NCBI RefSeq assembly: GCF_019703515.2
Contig: NC_059372.1
Span: forward strand, 14,774,492 to 14,838,491
Origin: Myxocyprinus asiaticus
Taxonomy: Eukaryota > Chordata > Actinopteri > Cypriniformes > Catostomidae
Direction of reading: 5' to 3'
DNA: 64,000 nt
Under the pieces are notes generated by a model. That model saw nothing but the letters and a program-made list of their open reading frames with translations, made no database searches and had not been told where the DNA came from. Position 1 is the stretch's first letter. Every line of letters starts with the position of its first letter. Of the stretch, positions 1 through 37,400 are shown piece by piece. Both the position numbers and the translations under genes were made by a program.

Positions 1-672
1 CTAGTTATACCCAAAAATGAATCAATTCTCTCATCATTTACTCACCCTCATGCCATTCTAGAAACATGGCTTTCTTTCTTTTGCAGAATGCAAATGAAGA
101 TTTTTAGAAGAATATTTCAGCTCTGTAGGTCCATACAATGCAAGTGAATGTTGGCCAGAACCTTGAAGTTCCAAAAAGCAGCATAAAAGTAATCCATAAG
201 ACTCCAGTGGTTACATCTATGTCTTTAGAAGTGATATGATAGGTGTGGGTGAGAAATAGATCGATAATCCCTTTTTACTCTAAATCTCCACTTACACTTT
301 CAGATCTGAAAGTTAAACTAAACAGGCATCACATGTGACTTTAAGATGTGAAAGTGAAGATTTAGAGTAAAAGAATTACTTAAATATTTATCTGTTTCTC
401 ACCCACACCTATTATGTTGCTTCTGAAGACATGGATTTAACCACTGGAGTCATATGGACCACTTTTACGCTGCCTTTATGTGATTTTTGTAACTTCAAAG
501 TTCTAACCAACATTTACTTGCATTGTATGGAGCTACAAAGCTGAGATATTCTTCTAAAAATGTTTTCATTTGTGTTCAGCAGAAGAAAGAATGTCATACA
601 CATCTGGGATGTCATGAGGGTGATTAAATGATGATAGAATTTAAATTTTTGAGTCAACTATCCCTTTTATAG
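1..672. mobile_element. Fold-back MITE, long inverted arms
   Basis: Bases 1-270 and about 385-655 are imperfect inverted copies: ttagaagaatatttcagctct pairs with agctgagatattcttctaaa, and the gtggtta/taaccac region mirrors. The outer motif is like ataccc/gggata. The left edge is at the window start. No coding capacity. The same family recurs at 11205-11850. Confidence 0.75.
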
Positions 673-1437
673 ATTGGTTGGGAAGTAAAAGGGGGCGCCA
701 CGTCGAATCTCACCTAGGGCACCAAGTAAGCCAGAACCGCCACTGGGAGTCAATGTGTTGTTTGTTTGTTTATTTGTTTGTTTGTTTCATTATGCCATTA
801 ACAAACAGTAGCGTGGTGTAAAAAGAAATTATTTATACAAAATAAAACACACATAAGGCCTTATTACACAAAAATCTTGTGCTCAAAATCTTAAAAACGG
901 TGCACAAATTCACAGTTTTAATAGCTTTCTTATTGGTACTGATTATGATAGCATCTATATAGTTTCCCATTTCTTTAAGAACAACAGAAAAATAGGTTTT
1001 CTTTGGTAAATTTAAACCTATATATGGTATATGTAATGATAATATGATAAGATTAATGATATATGCCTCATTTTGTATACTCATCATAATTGGAAAAAAA
1101 AAATCATTTTCATAATCATGAAACAATTTACCAACAACCTCTTGCCACAACCTCATACGTCAGTGTTTCCCAACCTTTTTTCTGCCATGGCACACTTTTT
1201 ACGATTAAAAAATCCAATGGCACACCACTATCCCACACAACCATCGTCGATAGTTTTCGTTTTTAAGAACTTGTCCATGTTTTCTGGGGTGTTTCCAGAA
1301 AGCAGGGTTAATTTACCGCTACATATACCCTGAACTCTCTGTTGATTAACCCATTCCTTGCTTACTCTGGGTATGTCGGTTCCAAAACAACTGTGAAGGG
1401 TTAGTTCAATCAACCTCCTATTGGTAATGCAGAGTTA

Positions 1438-3087
1438 ATGTGCGCGCGCGGTGAGTACTTGAGACATTTTCAATGGATCGCTGATTTCAGGAGACACCGT
1501 GGAAACCCAAGGAGAAAAAAAAAACGAGCCCCATACTTCAGCCAAGCGGAGTTGGAGGTTTTAATGCATGCTTATGAAGAATATAAGCCAATTATAAAAA
1601 AAAAAATAAATAATAATAATAATACTGCTGCATCGGCAAAGGACAGAGAGTTGGCTTGCCAAAAAATAACTGAGTTTATAAAATTATAAATACCATTTTC
1701 TCTTTCATTATGATGCAAAATTGAACATTGATCCTATTGGGCATGTTGTAAAAACCAACATTTAATAGATCAATTTCTTAACATTGTACATACTTGAGTA
1801 ATGTACATTGGCTAGTAATATATTGCCTTATTTTATCAGATGTAATCTTTCTGGAGCCAAAAGTACTCTGAGCCAAGTCAAAATGAAACATTACCTTTTT
1901 GGAGAATGTTTTTATATTTCCTAAACTTCTTAAACGAATGTAACCTAAGTACTAATTGGCCAACTTTTTATAGTAAGTTTTCTTTCTGCTCTGTGTAGCC
2001 AATAGGAAGAAGGCTGAGGCCCGTAAAACGGGTGGCGGACCACCACCACCTTCACTCACTCCCGCGGATGAGCTGGCACTGTTCCTTAATCAAGGGCGAC
2101 CTGTGGTCGATGGGATTCCAGGGGGCAGTTCATCAGAGTCCGCTACCTCCCATGATACAAGTGGCTTAGTAAAATGTAGGTGTAGCATATTAGTACTTAC
2201 AATCTAAGTATTGTTTTTATTTATTTATTTTATCCTTAAACCATCAACACTGTCACTAATATATAATATAAAAAAGCATTCTTAATTTACTGTCACTGTT
2301 TCACTTGTGCATTATTCTTAAATTATTTTACTGCATATGGTGTATACTGTAATATTCCTAATTGTTTATTAGTTGTATTTGTTTGAGAATATGCATTAAG
2401 TATCTTACTGGTTTAATTTTCTTGCAGTTGCTGATGGACACATTATATTAATGGACTCTCCTGCAACATTACAGCCTGCCACAGTTGTGATTATTGTCTT
2501 TAGGTATTGTTTCTGTTTGCTAGACTAAACATCCTTAGTTATTTGCACTGTAGGATGAAGATGAAGTGACCACTTCTGCTGTGACAGAATTAGAAAATGA
2601 AAATGCTGGGAGGCCAATTGAGGTATAATGCCCTTTTTTTAACAAAAGAGATTAAAACTTTGTCAATGTCCTGTTACAGAATATGGCTGGGGATTCCTAT
2701 ACAGAGAAGGGTCCATCTAACTCTACATAGAATCTTAGCAGTGTGAGAATTTCTGCAGTTGTCTTTATTAAAATAATTGGTCTGTATATGTATTACAGAC
2801 TTTAGCAATCATATTGAACTACCATTCGGTGTTCCTAGCTGCCTGCAAAGGAGCTGTATAAGGTCCATCTTCAAAGGCAAATAAGAAAAAGTGACATGGA
2901 GATGGACCGTATACAGCTTCAAATGGAGGAGAAAAGGCTGAACATAAAAAAGGCCAGACTTGAAATTGAATTGCTGGAGCATTGGCTAAAGGTGGGAACT
3001 GTATTTTGATTAATCTGTCATTTGTTGTTGAATGGTAGAGCAATAAATACAAATATCTTTTTATTATAGGAAATAAAGAAACAATAA
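1438..3087 (+). pseudogene. Harbinger Myb/SANT-like DNA-binding protein, degenerate
   Basis: The first exon reads YFSQAELEVLMHAYEEYKPI and DRELACQKITEF, a Myb/SANT-like trihelix as in Harbinger accessory proteins and NAIF1, ending early at a stop at 1687. Likely later exons are 1999-2175 (NRKKAEARKTGGGPPPP, an acidic/serine linker), 2839-2991 (a coiled coil with LQMEEKRLNIKKARLEIELL) and 3070-3087 (EIKKQ stop). This protein normally helps the transposase enter the nucleus and bind the ends. The early stop suggests it is dead. Confidence 0.7.
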
Positions 3088-3179
3088 AAACACTTGACTG
3101 TTCACTTTGTGCATTATTCATTTGGCAGATCACATCCCTTAACACCCTTCCATCTCTTTGGTTCACTGGGGGTTCCTCT

Positions 3180-4395
3180 TGACGATATTCATCAAGAGAA
3201 GGGGAGGGCCCTCTGGCCTCTTATTGTGGCAATGTTGTGAAGAACCACACATGCCACTGTGTTGTCACATGCCCTTTCTGGACTGACCCTGAGCCCACGC
3301 ACTGAAACCTGGCCTTTCAGGATGCCAATGGTCATCTCCACCTTGGCCCGTGTTCTGCTGTGGGCCAGGTTAAATCATGTCTGTGGTCCAGGCTCCGGTT
3401 CAGGGTAGGGCATATAGGGCAGACAGGGGTACCCTCTGTCCCCCAGCAAGTAACCACTGAAGTTTCCTATAATAGTGGTTAACAAATTACAAAAAAATAC
3501 TAGAATTACAAAAAACACCATACAGTATTGTGTAAGGCAAAACATACCATGTTCAAATTTGTGGCACAATGATGACTCCTGGAAAATTCTGGCATTGTGT
3601 ACAGACCCTGGCCATTTGGCTTCAACATTTGTGATGAGGTGGGATGCATCACATATTATGTAGTTATTGGGGACCAGTAATGAGTGGCATTAAATGAGTT
3701 AAATATTGATTTAGCACCCAATATTCTATTGTTACCTGCACATTGATGCTATGGAATGACTTCCTATTAACATAGTCTCCTTCATTGACTGAAGGAGTTT
3801 AATAGGAATGTGGGTTCCATCAATGCATCCAATGACATTTGGGAACCCTGAAATTGAAAGTTAGATGATTAGATACATTTTAAAATGATTGTGGATGTGT
3901 ACATATATACAGTAGGGATGGATAGATGAAGTAGTGCTATATGTAACTAAAAAGGTCTCTCATAAAATATCATAGGACAAAACCGCCAATGACTTTCAAA
4001 GGTTTGAGGCCAAGGAACTGCACAAAAGTGTGTAGGAACTGTTTGAGTGCAAGGCATACTGTTTGAACAGCCCTACACACAGTTGCCTTTCCCACATGCT
4101 CTGCATCACCCACATTATAAAAAAACTCCCCGTGGCAACAAAACGAAGGCCAGTGCACAAAATGTGCTCTGTGTTAAGCGCCGATCCGCGATTGTGTCAC
4201 ATTGGATATGAAAGGTTTCAAAAGATTCATTAAATAAATTACCAATTCTCGTGAAAAACGGTAAGGCTCCTGCAAATATTCATTTGGATATGAAAACACA
4301 TCTATATGTGGTCTTATCACCCACTCACAGCGGAAAAGATTTCATATAATCTGGGCTTCCACGTCCATTGGATCTTCTTCAAAAGGGCACGCCAT
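3180..4395 (-). pseudogene. HARBI1-like transposase (DDE), degenerate
   Basis: Reading the minus strand, fragments in order include MACPFEEDP near 4,390, FPNVIGCIDGTHIPIKLLQ at about 3,850-3,740 (first catalytic Asp in CIDGTH), GYLLGDRGYPCLPYMPYP near 3,450-3,390 (second Asp in GDRGYP), and AHSRTRAKVEMTIGILKG near 3,360-3,300 (the catalytic Glu region). Stops and frameshifts separate the blocks, so no active enzyme can be made. Confidence 0.75.
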
Positions 4396-4595
4396 GCTCC
4401 GTCAGCTCTCTGAAACAAACTAACCCTGGAACGTAACCTGCTCCGGAGCTGGTTATGTTCAGAGAGTAAGTTGCTATGGCTACCTATATACCCTGAAAGT
4501 TAACTCCGTTTTTGGAACCGAAAGCTGAGGTTATCCCTTAACTTATCCGTAAACTTACCCAGGTATGTCGCATAACCTGTTTTCTGTAATCCACC

Positions 4596-7516
4596 CGTCT
4601 GTCTTAGTAGCATGTTTACTCGTAATGTTTGAAATTCGGCTATGCAAGAAACGCAATTAACATAGGCTGTATAATGAGGTCACAGGTGACAAGAGTGCTA
4701 ATTGGGTAATGAAAAAACAACAAAATTGCTTCTTTTCAAATTTACATTTGTTCTTGCAAATTAATTCTTTCAACACTACAGCAAATGTATTTACCATATT
4801 TTCTGGAAATAAAGTCGCACCGGGTCAAAATCACATTATTGAGAAAACAAAAAAACAAAACACATAAACTGTAAGCTGCATTTCTGTATAAGTTGCACTG
4901 ATGGAGTTTGGATTCGTCAGACACTAGGGCCCGGGAGCAGCCACCAGACTAGTGCGCTCCATGATGATTACAGTCCCTCAGAATCTATAAATTGTATCAG
5001 TGTTTTTGGGCTTGTTTAAAACAGGAGAATTTGCTTTTAAGTAATCGTGTGTAACAGTTTCTCATATTCGGTTTATGTTTCATGAGAGAAACGCGACAAG
5101 TAAGCCACATCTGTAACTCTATGCTGTGCACAAATAAACAGCTTTTAGTCTGTGAGCAGGGGCGGACTGGGACTAAAAAGTGGCCAACCCGATATCATGA
5201 AAAGTCATACGTAATTTACGAGCTGGCTATTTCATATGGTCTGGCATGATGTTTTTCACATAAACTCCTACGACTTCATCACGTGCAAATTCCCGGATGT
5301 CTAATGCGGAAGTAAGCGCGAGTTCCACATTAAGGAAATGCTTATTAATATTATGCCCTTACCCAAACCCCTTATCTAAACTTAACCAATTAGTAGAGTA
5401 TGTAAACATGATAGGAAGCTGTTGTGTGTGACAGAAGCAAGTAATTGTTGCGTATTAGATGGAATCGATGTCCAGCGACGTCATTGGCTGTAGTTAAATT
5501 TGTATTTATTCAAATGAGCGCAGTCACACGATATCATACGAATTAGGCAAATTTAGAAAAGTCGTACGAATCCTGACGATTTTGCCATGAGAGTGTGTCG
5601 CAAGCGGCCCTGGACTTTCTGGCCCGGAGTGGCCCACCAAACCCGGCCCGCAACACACCACACCGGCTCGTTGATTTAAGTTTTTGGCTCAATTTCACAT
5701 TTTTGTGTTTAAAAAAAAAAAAAAGAAGAAGAAAAAAGAGACATTTCTATTAATTGCTAGTCATGACAACGGGCCCCACAGTGCAAAAATGGTCATAACT
5801 TTAAAACATAAAACCACTGTAAATGCGATGAGCAGATTTTTTTTAGAGAAAGCACTAAAATAACCACTTTATAGCTCAGACCAATAACATGTCCGAAAAC
5901 TTTTTTTCCCAACATACAGATGTTAGGTTAAAATGTACATGAAAGTAAAAGGGAAAGTGTGTATTTTAGGTGCTGTGACAAGTCAACATAAAGATCTTAA
6001 TCACCTTTCAACTTTTTTCTAGAAGTGCAAATAAAACTATTGTCTTAGTTAATATGAGGTTGTGGAAATAACATGTATAATAATAATAATATATTATATA
6101 TGTATATGTAGCCGTACAAGATCATTGTAACGCACTTCAAGGTCAGGAGGGAAGGGTTTCTTCACTCACAGGTAAGGGTTTTTAATGAATCACTCTCAGC
6201 GCTTACAGCTTCACAAATACACATCAGCTTTGCAACAATAACACATTAGCTTCACAAACAGTCTCTGGACCCAGACTCTCTCTCCCCCTTGGTGCTGGCG
6301 TGGTCCCTTTTATGCCGCTCTCCCCAAGCTCACTATAATTGGAAACAGGTGTTACTCATTATCTGGCTCAGGTGAATGCACCCTTACTGCTTTCTTTCTC
6401 TCCGGACGAACGCTTGACCACACCCCGCAGCCACAATCATAAAATATTGTTTAAAATAGTTAGATGAAGAAATTGTCACAGAGCAGGACACTAATGTCAA
6501 TGTTTAAAATTCATGTCAATTACTCACATAACTATGTTTAAATGTTTATTTTTTTTAAATCAATGAAAACAAAGTTGGCCAGAATATGTACATATATAAA
6601 TATAAACAAATATAAATATATGTAAAACAAAATAAACATACCTCTTAAAGTGTAGAACTTTGCAGATATTTTGCAGATTAATTGCCCATGAGTTTGCTGT
6701 ATCTTTATATCCACAGTGTTTTAATTCCTTCCCCAGATTATTCTTGAGAAAAAGTGAAAAGCCCAATGCTTTGACAAGCGCTGTTTCTGCTATCCTTTAA
6801 ACAAAGTAAGCCTCAAAGACTCAAATAGCCACAAAGTATTATTTTTCATTACTTATTTTCTGCATTTTTATCAGGCGTGAGCATTATTCAGCAAGCTGCA
6901 CTTCAGCTCCCTGTGGTATGAATAAATTCTGCAAATGAAGGCCGGGCGGCTGACCTCGGTCGGGTCCTAGTGCCCAACAATGTATAGCTGCAGCCCGGAG
7001 ACCTCCAAGTACCTCAAGTGGGAGGAATTTATGCCGCAAGTAGGCGGGATTTCACATATGGGTGGAGCTTAGGCAGATCCGACCTCTGTCAGTGCGACTT
7101 ATGAGTTGTTTTTTTCTCTCTCTATCAACAACGTGATTTTGACCCGGTGCAACTTATAGCCAGGTGCGACTTTATTTCCGAGAAATACAGTAAATAAATA
7201 AATAAATAAATAAATAATGTATTTGCTGTGCTGTTGCAAGAATTAATTTGCAAGAACAAATCTACAAATTGGACACAAATTTGTTGGTTTTTTATTATCC
7301 AATTAGCGCTCTTGGCATCTGTGACCTCATTATACAGCATATGTTACATGCATAGTCAAATTTCAAACATTAGGAGTTCATGCTACTAAGACAGAAAACA
7401 TGGACAAGGAAGACTATTTATCTAACTATAAATTCTGCAATGCAATGCTTACCGTGACGGCTGGGATCACGTCAAACTTTTATCAGCATTTAGAAAGTAA
7501 GCATAAAGAAAGTTAA
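4596..7516. mobile_element. hAT-like element with about 250-bp inverted arms and a BED-finger remnant
   Basis: The arm at about 4596-4836 is the inverted copy of about 7128-7400: shared stretches include gtcttagtagcatg, ctgtataatgaggtcac, ttgttcttgcaaattaattc and aaataaagtcgcacc. Just past the right arm an open frame from 7401 reads MDKEDYLSNYKFCNAML and SNFYQHLESKHKE, resembling part of a BED zinc finger. The interior holds other repeats, including a solo LTR. Family assignment is an inference. Confidence 0.5.
6126..6435 (-). mobile_element. Solo LTR of a gypsy-type retrotransposon
   Basis: The 310-bp block starts tg and ends ca and is flanked by a perfect 5-bp duplication atcat (6121-6125 and 6436-6440). 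In the minus direction it has a TATA-like ataaaag and polyadenylation-like attaaa. Its first bases (tgtggctgcggggtgtggtc) resemble the LTR start of the gypsy element at 55,421, so it may be a related subfamily. No internal region is present. Confidence 0.75.
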
Positions 7517-7563
7517 GCTAAGTGTAAGTGATGCTAGCTAACTAACGTTAGCAATCTGCCTCT

Positions 7564-8098
7564 TGCTGCATTCCATTAAATTCAGAAAGTCAGATTTTCC
7601 AACTTCCTACTTGGAAAAGTGCAATGGAACACCACTTGAAGTCGTAATTACAACTTGGAAAGTCGTGCGGAAATTTTAAACTCCGATTTCGCCGAGATGC
7701 AGATGCGTGACGTCACACAATCTTGTCAGCACCCAGGAAGATGTACAAAAGAAGTTATTAACATTCACTTTTATTAAATATTAGCGATAAATTAGTCAAA
7801 GTTCCTACATTACATGATATTAAAGCTTGTTTAACAAATTTTAGCAGAGTAGCAGGTGTTCAAAACATGGTAAATTATACTCTTTTTTTGATAATCGTAC
7901 ATCTGCTAGCGTAGCAGATTGTTTATGAATTGGGTTGCAAGGAGACACCTCTGGTGTCAGTCAAATACCTGCTAAGCTAACGGGAGCGTTGCAGTTTTGT
8001 TTCATTTAACATCATCTTCCGAGCATCTGGCATTGGAATGCCTTTAGTCAGAGATATCAAGTGGAATATCCCACATCCGATTTGAATGGAACGCAGCA
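7564..8098. mobile_element. MITE with TIR tgctgc(a/g)ttccatt
   Basis: The left end tgctgcattccatt is matched by the inverted right end aatggaacgcagca. No coding capacity. Short TCT flanks on both sides may be a target duplication. Confidence 0.55.
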
Positions 8099-9992
8099 TC
8101 TGTACCTAAACTCATCTTCACCCCTCACCAAAAGAGATTTAGTGAGTATTATCTATACATATTAGCTACCTATATATTTACTGGCTGTGTCTTGTTTCGA
8201 AGGCTGCGTGCTAGGTAGGACGCGTCCTTTGAAGGCTGCAGTATACCGAGTGTCCTCCTTTAAACAAGCCTCGTTCAAACGAGATGGCCTTTGTAGGACA
8301 AACGGAAACGGAACGTAACATGGTTGCTATGACATCACACCACTCTTTAATAAGTGCGAGCGCTTTGAGTGAGAAGGGGACAAAGTATATTAACATATAT
8401 TGAGGGATGTAGCTAATGCAGTGTTAACTTTGTGAGAGATTGAGGGGACAGGGTGTGCAGTGACAAATTGTGGTTCCCAAGTTACATTTTTGCTTGTGAC
8501 AGGCCACATAAAGCTATGTAGCTAATGTATATAAAGTTACATTACATCAATGTTAGCTAATGTCAGCTCCGAAATAAACGCTACACACTGCGTGGTAATG
8601 CTCCCTCACTTGGGTGAGAGAGCTAGAGATGTGACAGCAGAGAGTGGAGACCGAGTAATGCACCTCCACTTATATGAAAAATGTACATTTGAAATATACT
8701 GCTTTGCTTATGTTTGGCATTCTTTGTTCTATTTTCTAGATTTAGCTATGTGGTTAGCAAATTGCACACATTTATACAAGGCTTGTTGTTGGTTCAAAAA
8801 CAACAAAAAACATACTATACTGTTTAAGAAAAGTGAAGACTTAAGTATTGAATAATTGTTTGATGTATTATGTATTTAATGATGGTTTCTAGGGGATAAG
8901 TCATACAGAAAAGCTGATGCGATGCTTGCACAAAAATTTTATTGTTTTAGGTGGATGGTAAAACTTGGAAAAGGAGTTTTGAATAAAGATGATTAGGTTG
9001 ATTTCAGCTCCTTAGTGTTTATTTGTATTTGCTTGCTCATAGAAAACAAAGTAAGATTCAAGAGTCTTGGTCTTGTCTCGGTCGCGATACACTCTGGTCT
9101 TGGTCTCGGTTTAGGTGGTCTTGACTACAACACGTAGGCATGTTGGCGCCCAGGGCAGCCGCCTATATCGCCTGTAAAACAGGCCAGTACTTGTGCAGCA
9201 ACGAGCGGCCCAAATTACCCGGCGGCCCACTGGGAAAACGCCCGCTGCTCCCGAAGGCCAGTCCGCCACTGTTTGTGAGTAAAACAATACACCTGTTGTA
9301 TTCCATTCATTCATTAACGTTAGCGTCTGTGGATATTTCTGATATTTGCAACCCTCTTTGCAATGTATTAATTGTTCGGTTCACTGACTGAATGTTTTTA
9401 CTACAAGTGTGATGATGAAGCGTCATTTTGTGGGCATGTGAGGAGTTGCGTTTGACAGCGGACTAGAGTTTGTTAGAACAATAATGTTATGATGGAAAAA
9501 ATATTTAAACTGGTTGCATAAATACTTTGTAAATGCAAAATATTCTAAACTGGCAAATTTAAAACGCTTCTACCGACTCTTCACTATGTTTTGATCTGTT
9601 TTGGTGCGCGTGTTTTACCAGCCGTCATCAGTTACGTATAAATTATATATATAAATCGCTTTGGACTATAAATCGCAGGACCTTTCAGATGGTGAAAAAA
9701 ATCTGCGATTTATTTTCCGGAAAAAAACGGTATTTATTTATTTTGTGGAATTTGATTAATTTTCCACAGCACACTAGTTGGGAAACACTGTCATACAACA
9801 ATGCCACTCGGACTTTTATTTTGAAAGTCGTTGCCGCAGGCGTCCATCACGCTGGTGTCGCTATTTTCAACTGCCTCACCAAGCTAAAGACACACTCATC
9901 ACGTCTGTAATCGCAACACTAGATTGTTGTTTTGGTTTCCCAGCGTCGATTCCTTACCGATGAGGGACTTTCGGCCCGACTGACACAGGGAG
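8099..9992. other. Upstream region of ankrd52; repeats and possible promoter
   Basis: This stretch contains MITE-like traces (about 8160-8400, about 9130-9280 and about 9660-9735) and no convincing gene. The last 150 bases before the start codon are relatively CpG-rich (gtcgttgccgcaggcgtcc; tttcggcccgac) and are the likeliest promoter/5' UTR. No TATA box or transcription start can be fixed. Confidence 0.4.
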
Positions 9993-33719
<23,727 letters not shown>

Positions 33720-34410
33720 GGTGTTTTTACTCGCTAAAAAAAACAAACCACACGTAAAATCGCAAAGGGATCTTGCGCATGGTCGCTTAGTTTGGTCCTT
33801 TCTACACACTTAGATAAATCTATATGCAATTACAGCCACATATCCCTCCTGTGCCAGTGTCAAAGCTTTTCTTTACTTCTCAGTAGGGAGAGAACATGCT
33901 ATTTATTTATATTTATTTCCCCAACTTTCCTCCCCCTCCTGATCTTTAAAGGATAGTTCACCCTAAAATAAAAATTATTTCCACACTTACTGACCGTAAT
34001 GTCGCCCAGGCGACTGATGGAAAAAAAAAAAGTCATATGGCTTTGGAACAACCAAAGCATGACTGAATTTTTATATTTGGTTGAATTTGGTTGAACCTTT
34101 AAAATGCTGTCCATTTAATATGAGTGTAATAAGTCTAAAAACTGAATCTAAGCCATCTATTTGAACCAGTATCCAGCACTGGCGAGTCACTCATTTTCTT
34201 CTCCGTTTCGGTCCATTTGACTCGGTTAATGTTAAATTATGCAGCTGTGTGTCTCCATGGTAACAGTGATAATGCATTGGTTTCTATATCATGCCTCCTA
34301 TTCGCGTGATGCTGTGGCCTTGCATAGGAATTTACAGCCTGCCCTGAGAAATAGTTTAAACGGGTTACATTAGAATTGCATGAATTTGCGGGACCATGTA
34401 TTTGATAGTG

Positions 34411-34470
34411 GTCTTGTGTGTGTTTATGTGCAAGTGTGTGTGTGCGTGTGTGTGTGTGTGTGTATGTGTG
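34411..34470. repeat. (TG)n microsatellite
   Basis: An interrupted run of tg dinucleotides lies inside the presumed ankrd52 3' UTR. It makes spurious open frames rich in CVC and HTHT. Confidence 0.85.
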
Positions 34471-37400
34471 GCATCCACTTTTGCGCAACAGTCCTAGTTT
34501 TTCATCCCATACTTGACTCTTACGTTTTGAGGTTTTTATGTAAGGTGCAATCTGATTTACCACTGATCAGGAAAAAACAAAAATAACCTAACAGAATCAT
34601 TATGAAAGAAGGGAAAACCATACTACCTTAAGCCAAAAGACCAATGACCTTCTAATCGAGGGGTCTAATATTTAATGCATGTTTACTCTCAGAGAGAAAA
34701 GGGTTAGTGTTTGGATGAGAAATTTCGTATTCAGTTTACATTGAAGGTATTTGGTTGTCCAGATCACTGTTTGTAGATGGGCAGAAGAGGAGTTTTATGT
34801 GTCATGATGTCGGGCGTATAAAATATTATGAAGATACTACTACGCTAAGGAAGTACAGAAGGCACAAAAATGTCATAACCGATTTTCGAAACTGCAGTTG
34901 TCATACACAGTACTTGCTCATTTTCATTTTTAGGTTAGCAGGGGCTCATAAAAGATCTTCTATTAAGAATACTGCTTTGCTAGTTGAACGTGTTTAAATA
35001 TTTAGTGTGGAGTTACTTATACAGTGCCTACTGATTTTTTTTTTTTTTTTTTTTTGTCTATAAAAGGTCCATTCATTTAAACACACCATATGCACTCTCT
35101 CAAAGTTGTTAAAATGGTGCTTCCTCCAGTGAAACATGGGTTGAGAATTTCACTACAATCCATTATGAAATGATTGACTGAATAATTCATTTCATTCTGG
35201 ATGATCTGATTGATTCATATCAGAGCACAGTTGGGTTTTTTCTGAATTGGAGGAGTGTATATGGTCAAAATATGAATGCAAATTTTGTGACTTACTGATT
35301 GGACCATTTTATATTGGTTTATGCTGTTTGGGGAACAGTCATGGGTATGACCAAAGTTAACCAGTTTCTAAATACCATTTTATCAGGAACTGAAAGATAC
35401 ATAAAAAAAAACAAGGCATTATCTTTTAAATAATATACAGAAAAATATCTATTCACCCCTGCTCTTTATAAAATGCTTCCTTATTGCCAAAGGTAGATTA
35501 AGTTAAGATTGTGCTTCCATTAGGTTTTTTGCACCTAAACCTCAAAATAAGAACATGTGAATGAGTGTTTGAAACATCCCTTTTTCGTTTGTGCACCACA
35601 AACAGGCAATATTTTCTCAGTCGGTAATGAGACAATCAGTTGAAAGGGCTTTTTATTTGACCATAGTTTTTTATTTCCAGTTTTTTCTAAATGAGCAAAA
35701 GCATCTACATGTTTTTTTCCACAATTAGGAAGAGCTATACAAATAAACAATCTATTTTCCATCCCAACCAATTTAAAACATCTTTACATTAATTCAAAAC
35801 CTCTGCAAACTAATGCGTACATGAACCATGAAATCTGGACTTCTCAATTACACCAATACTATCACTTTCATTAGTTTATGATTTTAATGGTGTAGATAAA
35901 GTAGTTTTAACTTGTAACAGTAACTGATAATTTATTGGAAAATGAAGCAATAGACAAACAAGATAAAGTAATGTGAGATATTTTAAAGGCCATTTGGAGA
36001 GTGTACTTACACAGATTTCTGAAATTACCTCTGTCATTTTAATGATAGGTTTTGGCTGCTTAAAATCTCTATATAGGCCTCATACAAAGCACTTGCTTGT
36101 TCGATAATAAAGAAAGGAAATAAAAAAAAAAAACACTTGCATATATCAGGATCTGTTCACAAGCTGTAAATGGGCAAATATCTGACCTCTTGAGTACAAA
36201 TATGCATGTGTGCAAATCAGATTTAGGCACAAGTTATATCGCAGTGTTTTACATTTTCGCAGTTTTGCAGAGAAAATAATTCTAAATGGGCTAAATGATT
36301 AAGAGGAAATTCCTCGTGGATGAAGTTTAATTAATTGGGGTATATATTAAAGCTTGAGCTTGACTTTATCACGTACAATAAAGTACAGTTTGGTGGATGG
36401 AATGATTGCTTGTGTAAACAGCACAGGGTACGAAAATGAAGTTGATGGTGAACTTGAAGTTATTTGCACTGCCAGTTATACTGCTTGTAGTTGTACAAAA
36501 GATTGATTATTTATAAATTGCGTGTGATAGTCCATACGACATGTAGATGGGTTGGAATAAACAAGTGCCCATGAAGATTGTGAGTAGTTATACATTTCAT
36601 TTGGTGCAAGAAAGAGTGCTGCTTTTGATTGTATTTGATTTGTCTATTAGCGATAAGAATTCCTATTCAGCAAAAACAAACTAAAAAAACGTACTTGTCT
36701 GAACTCCTCAGATTCGTAATTGTGTTATCAGCATTGCACTAAAATTGTTCATGTTTTGTCGAATGTATGCCGTGAGGGTAGCAGCTTGCTTCAACGTTTG
36801 TGCGGATCTTGTATGCAATATTGTGTAAAAATAATTTGGAACTTTGGAATTGAACCCTTTCAGAATTTTTAATAGACTGAGTTGGTGGGAACCGGTCACA
36901 AAGTGGCAATTTTTGAGAGAGAATTTTTCTAGGGTAGAGTATAACTGGTGTGAGGAGTTTCCTCATAATCATTTAGTGCCATAACTTTTTATTTTCTTTC
37001 TCATTATATGTTTGTAAAATGTGAATGAATGATTCCTTGGGTTCAGTTTTTGTGTGCGCAAGACCATTACCCAAATAAGTACGAAATCATTGCAAACATA
37101 AGCTACTGTGCCCATTTGTACTTTTTGGGGGGGGGGGGTACACACAGTATGCTAAATATTGTAAAATGCCAGTACGTTCACAATCAGACTGTTTCAAAAT
37201 GCCAGTATATTTATAATCAAGCTATACTGATGTGCTGGTTTGCCATTGAAGTGGCTGAGAAGTCGAAGCTTTCAATGCTAAGCCATAACTTGGCAATTGC
37301 CCTTATCAATTGAAATAGCAGGATTTGAGTCATTCAGTCAAAAGCTTCTTCAAAAACAATATTTTATAAATGTTCCACTGTGATTCGTAGTACCCATTGA

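Larger units (their letters stand above)
1290..4590. mobile_element. PIF/Harbinger DNA transposon with two opposed genes, decayed
   Basis: It has a plus-strand Myb/SANT-like gene (exons around 1438-3087) and a minus-strand HARBI1-like transposase (around 4395-3180), the standard two-gene Harbinger layout. Subterminal sequences match in inverted form: ggttccaaaa near 1,378 against ttttggaacc near 4,512, and ataccctga near both ends. Exact ends are uncertain. Confidence 0.75.

Noticed and set aside
34237..34586. Open frames rich in HTHT or VCVC
   Set aside because: They derive from the TG dinucleotide repeat.
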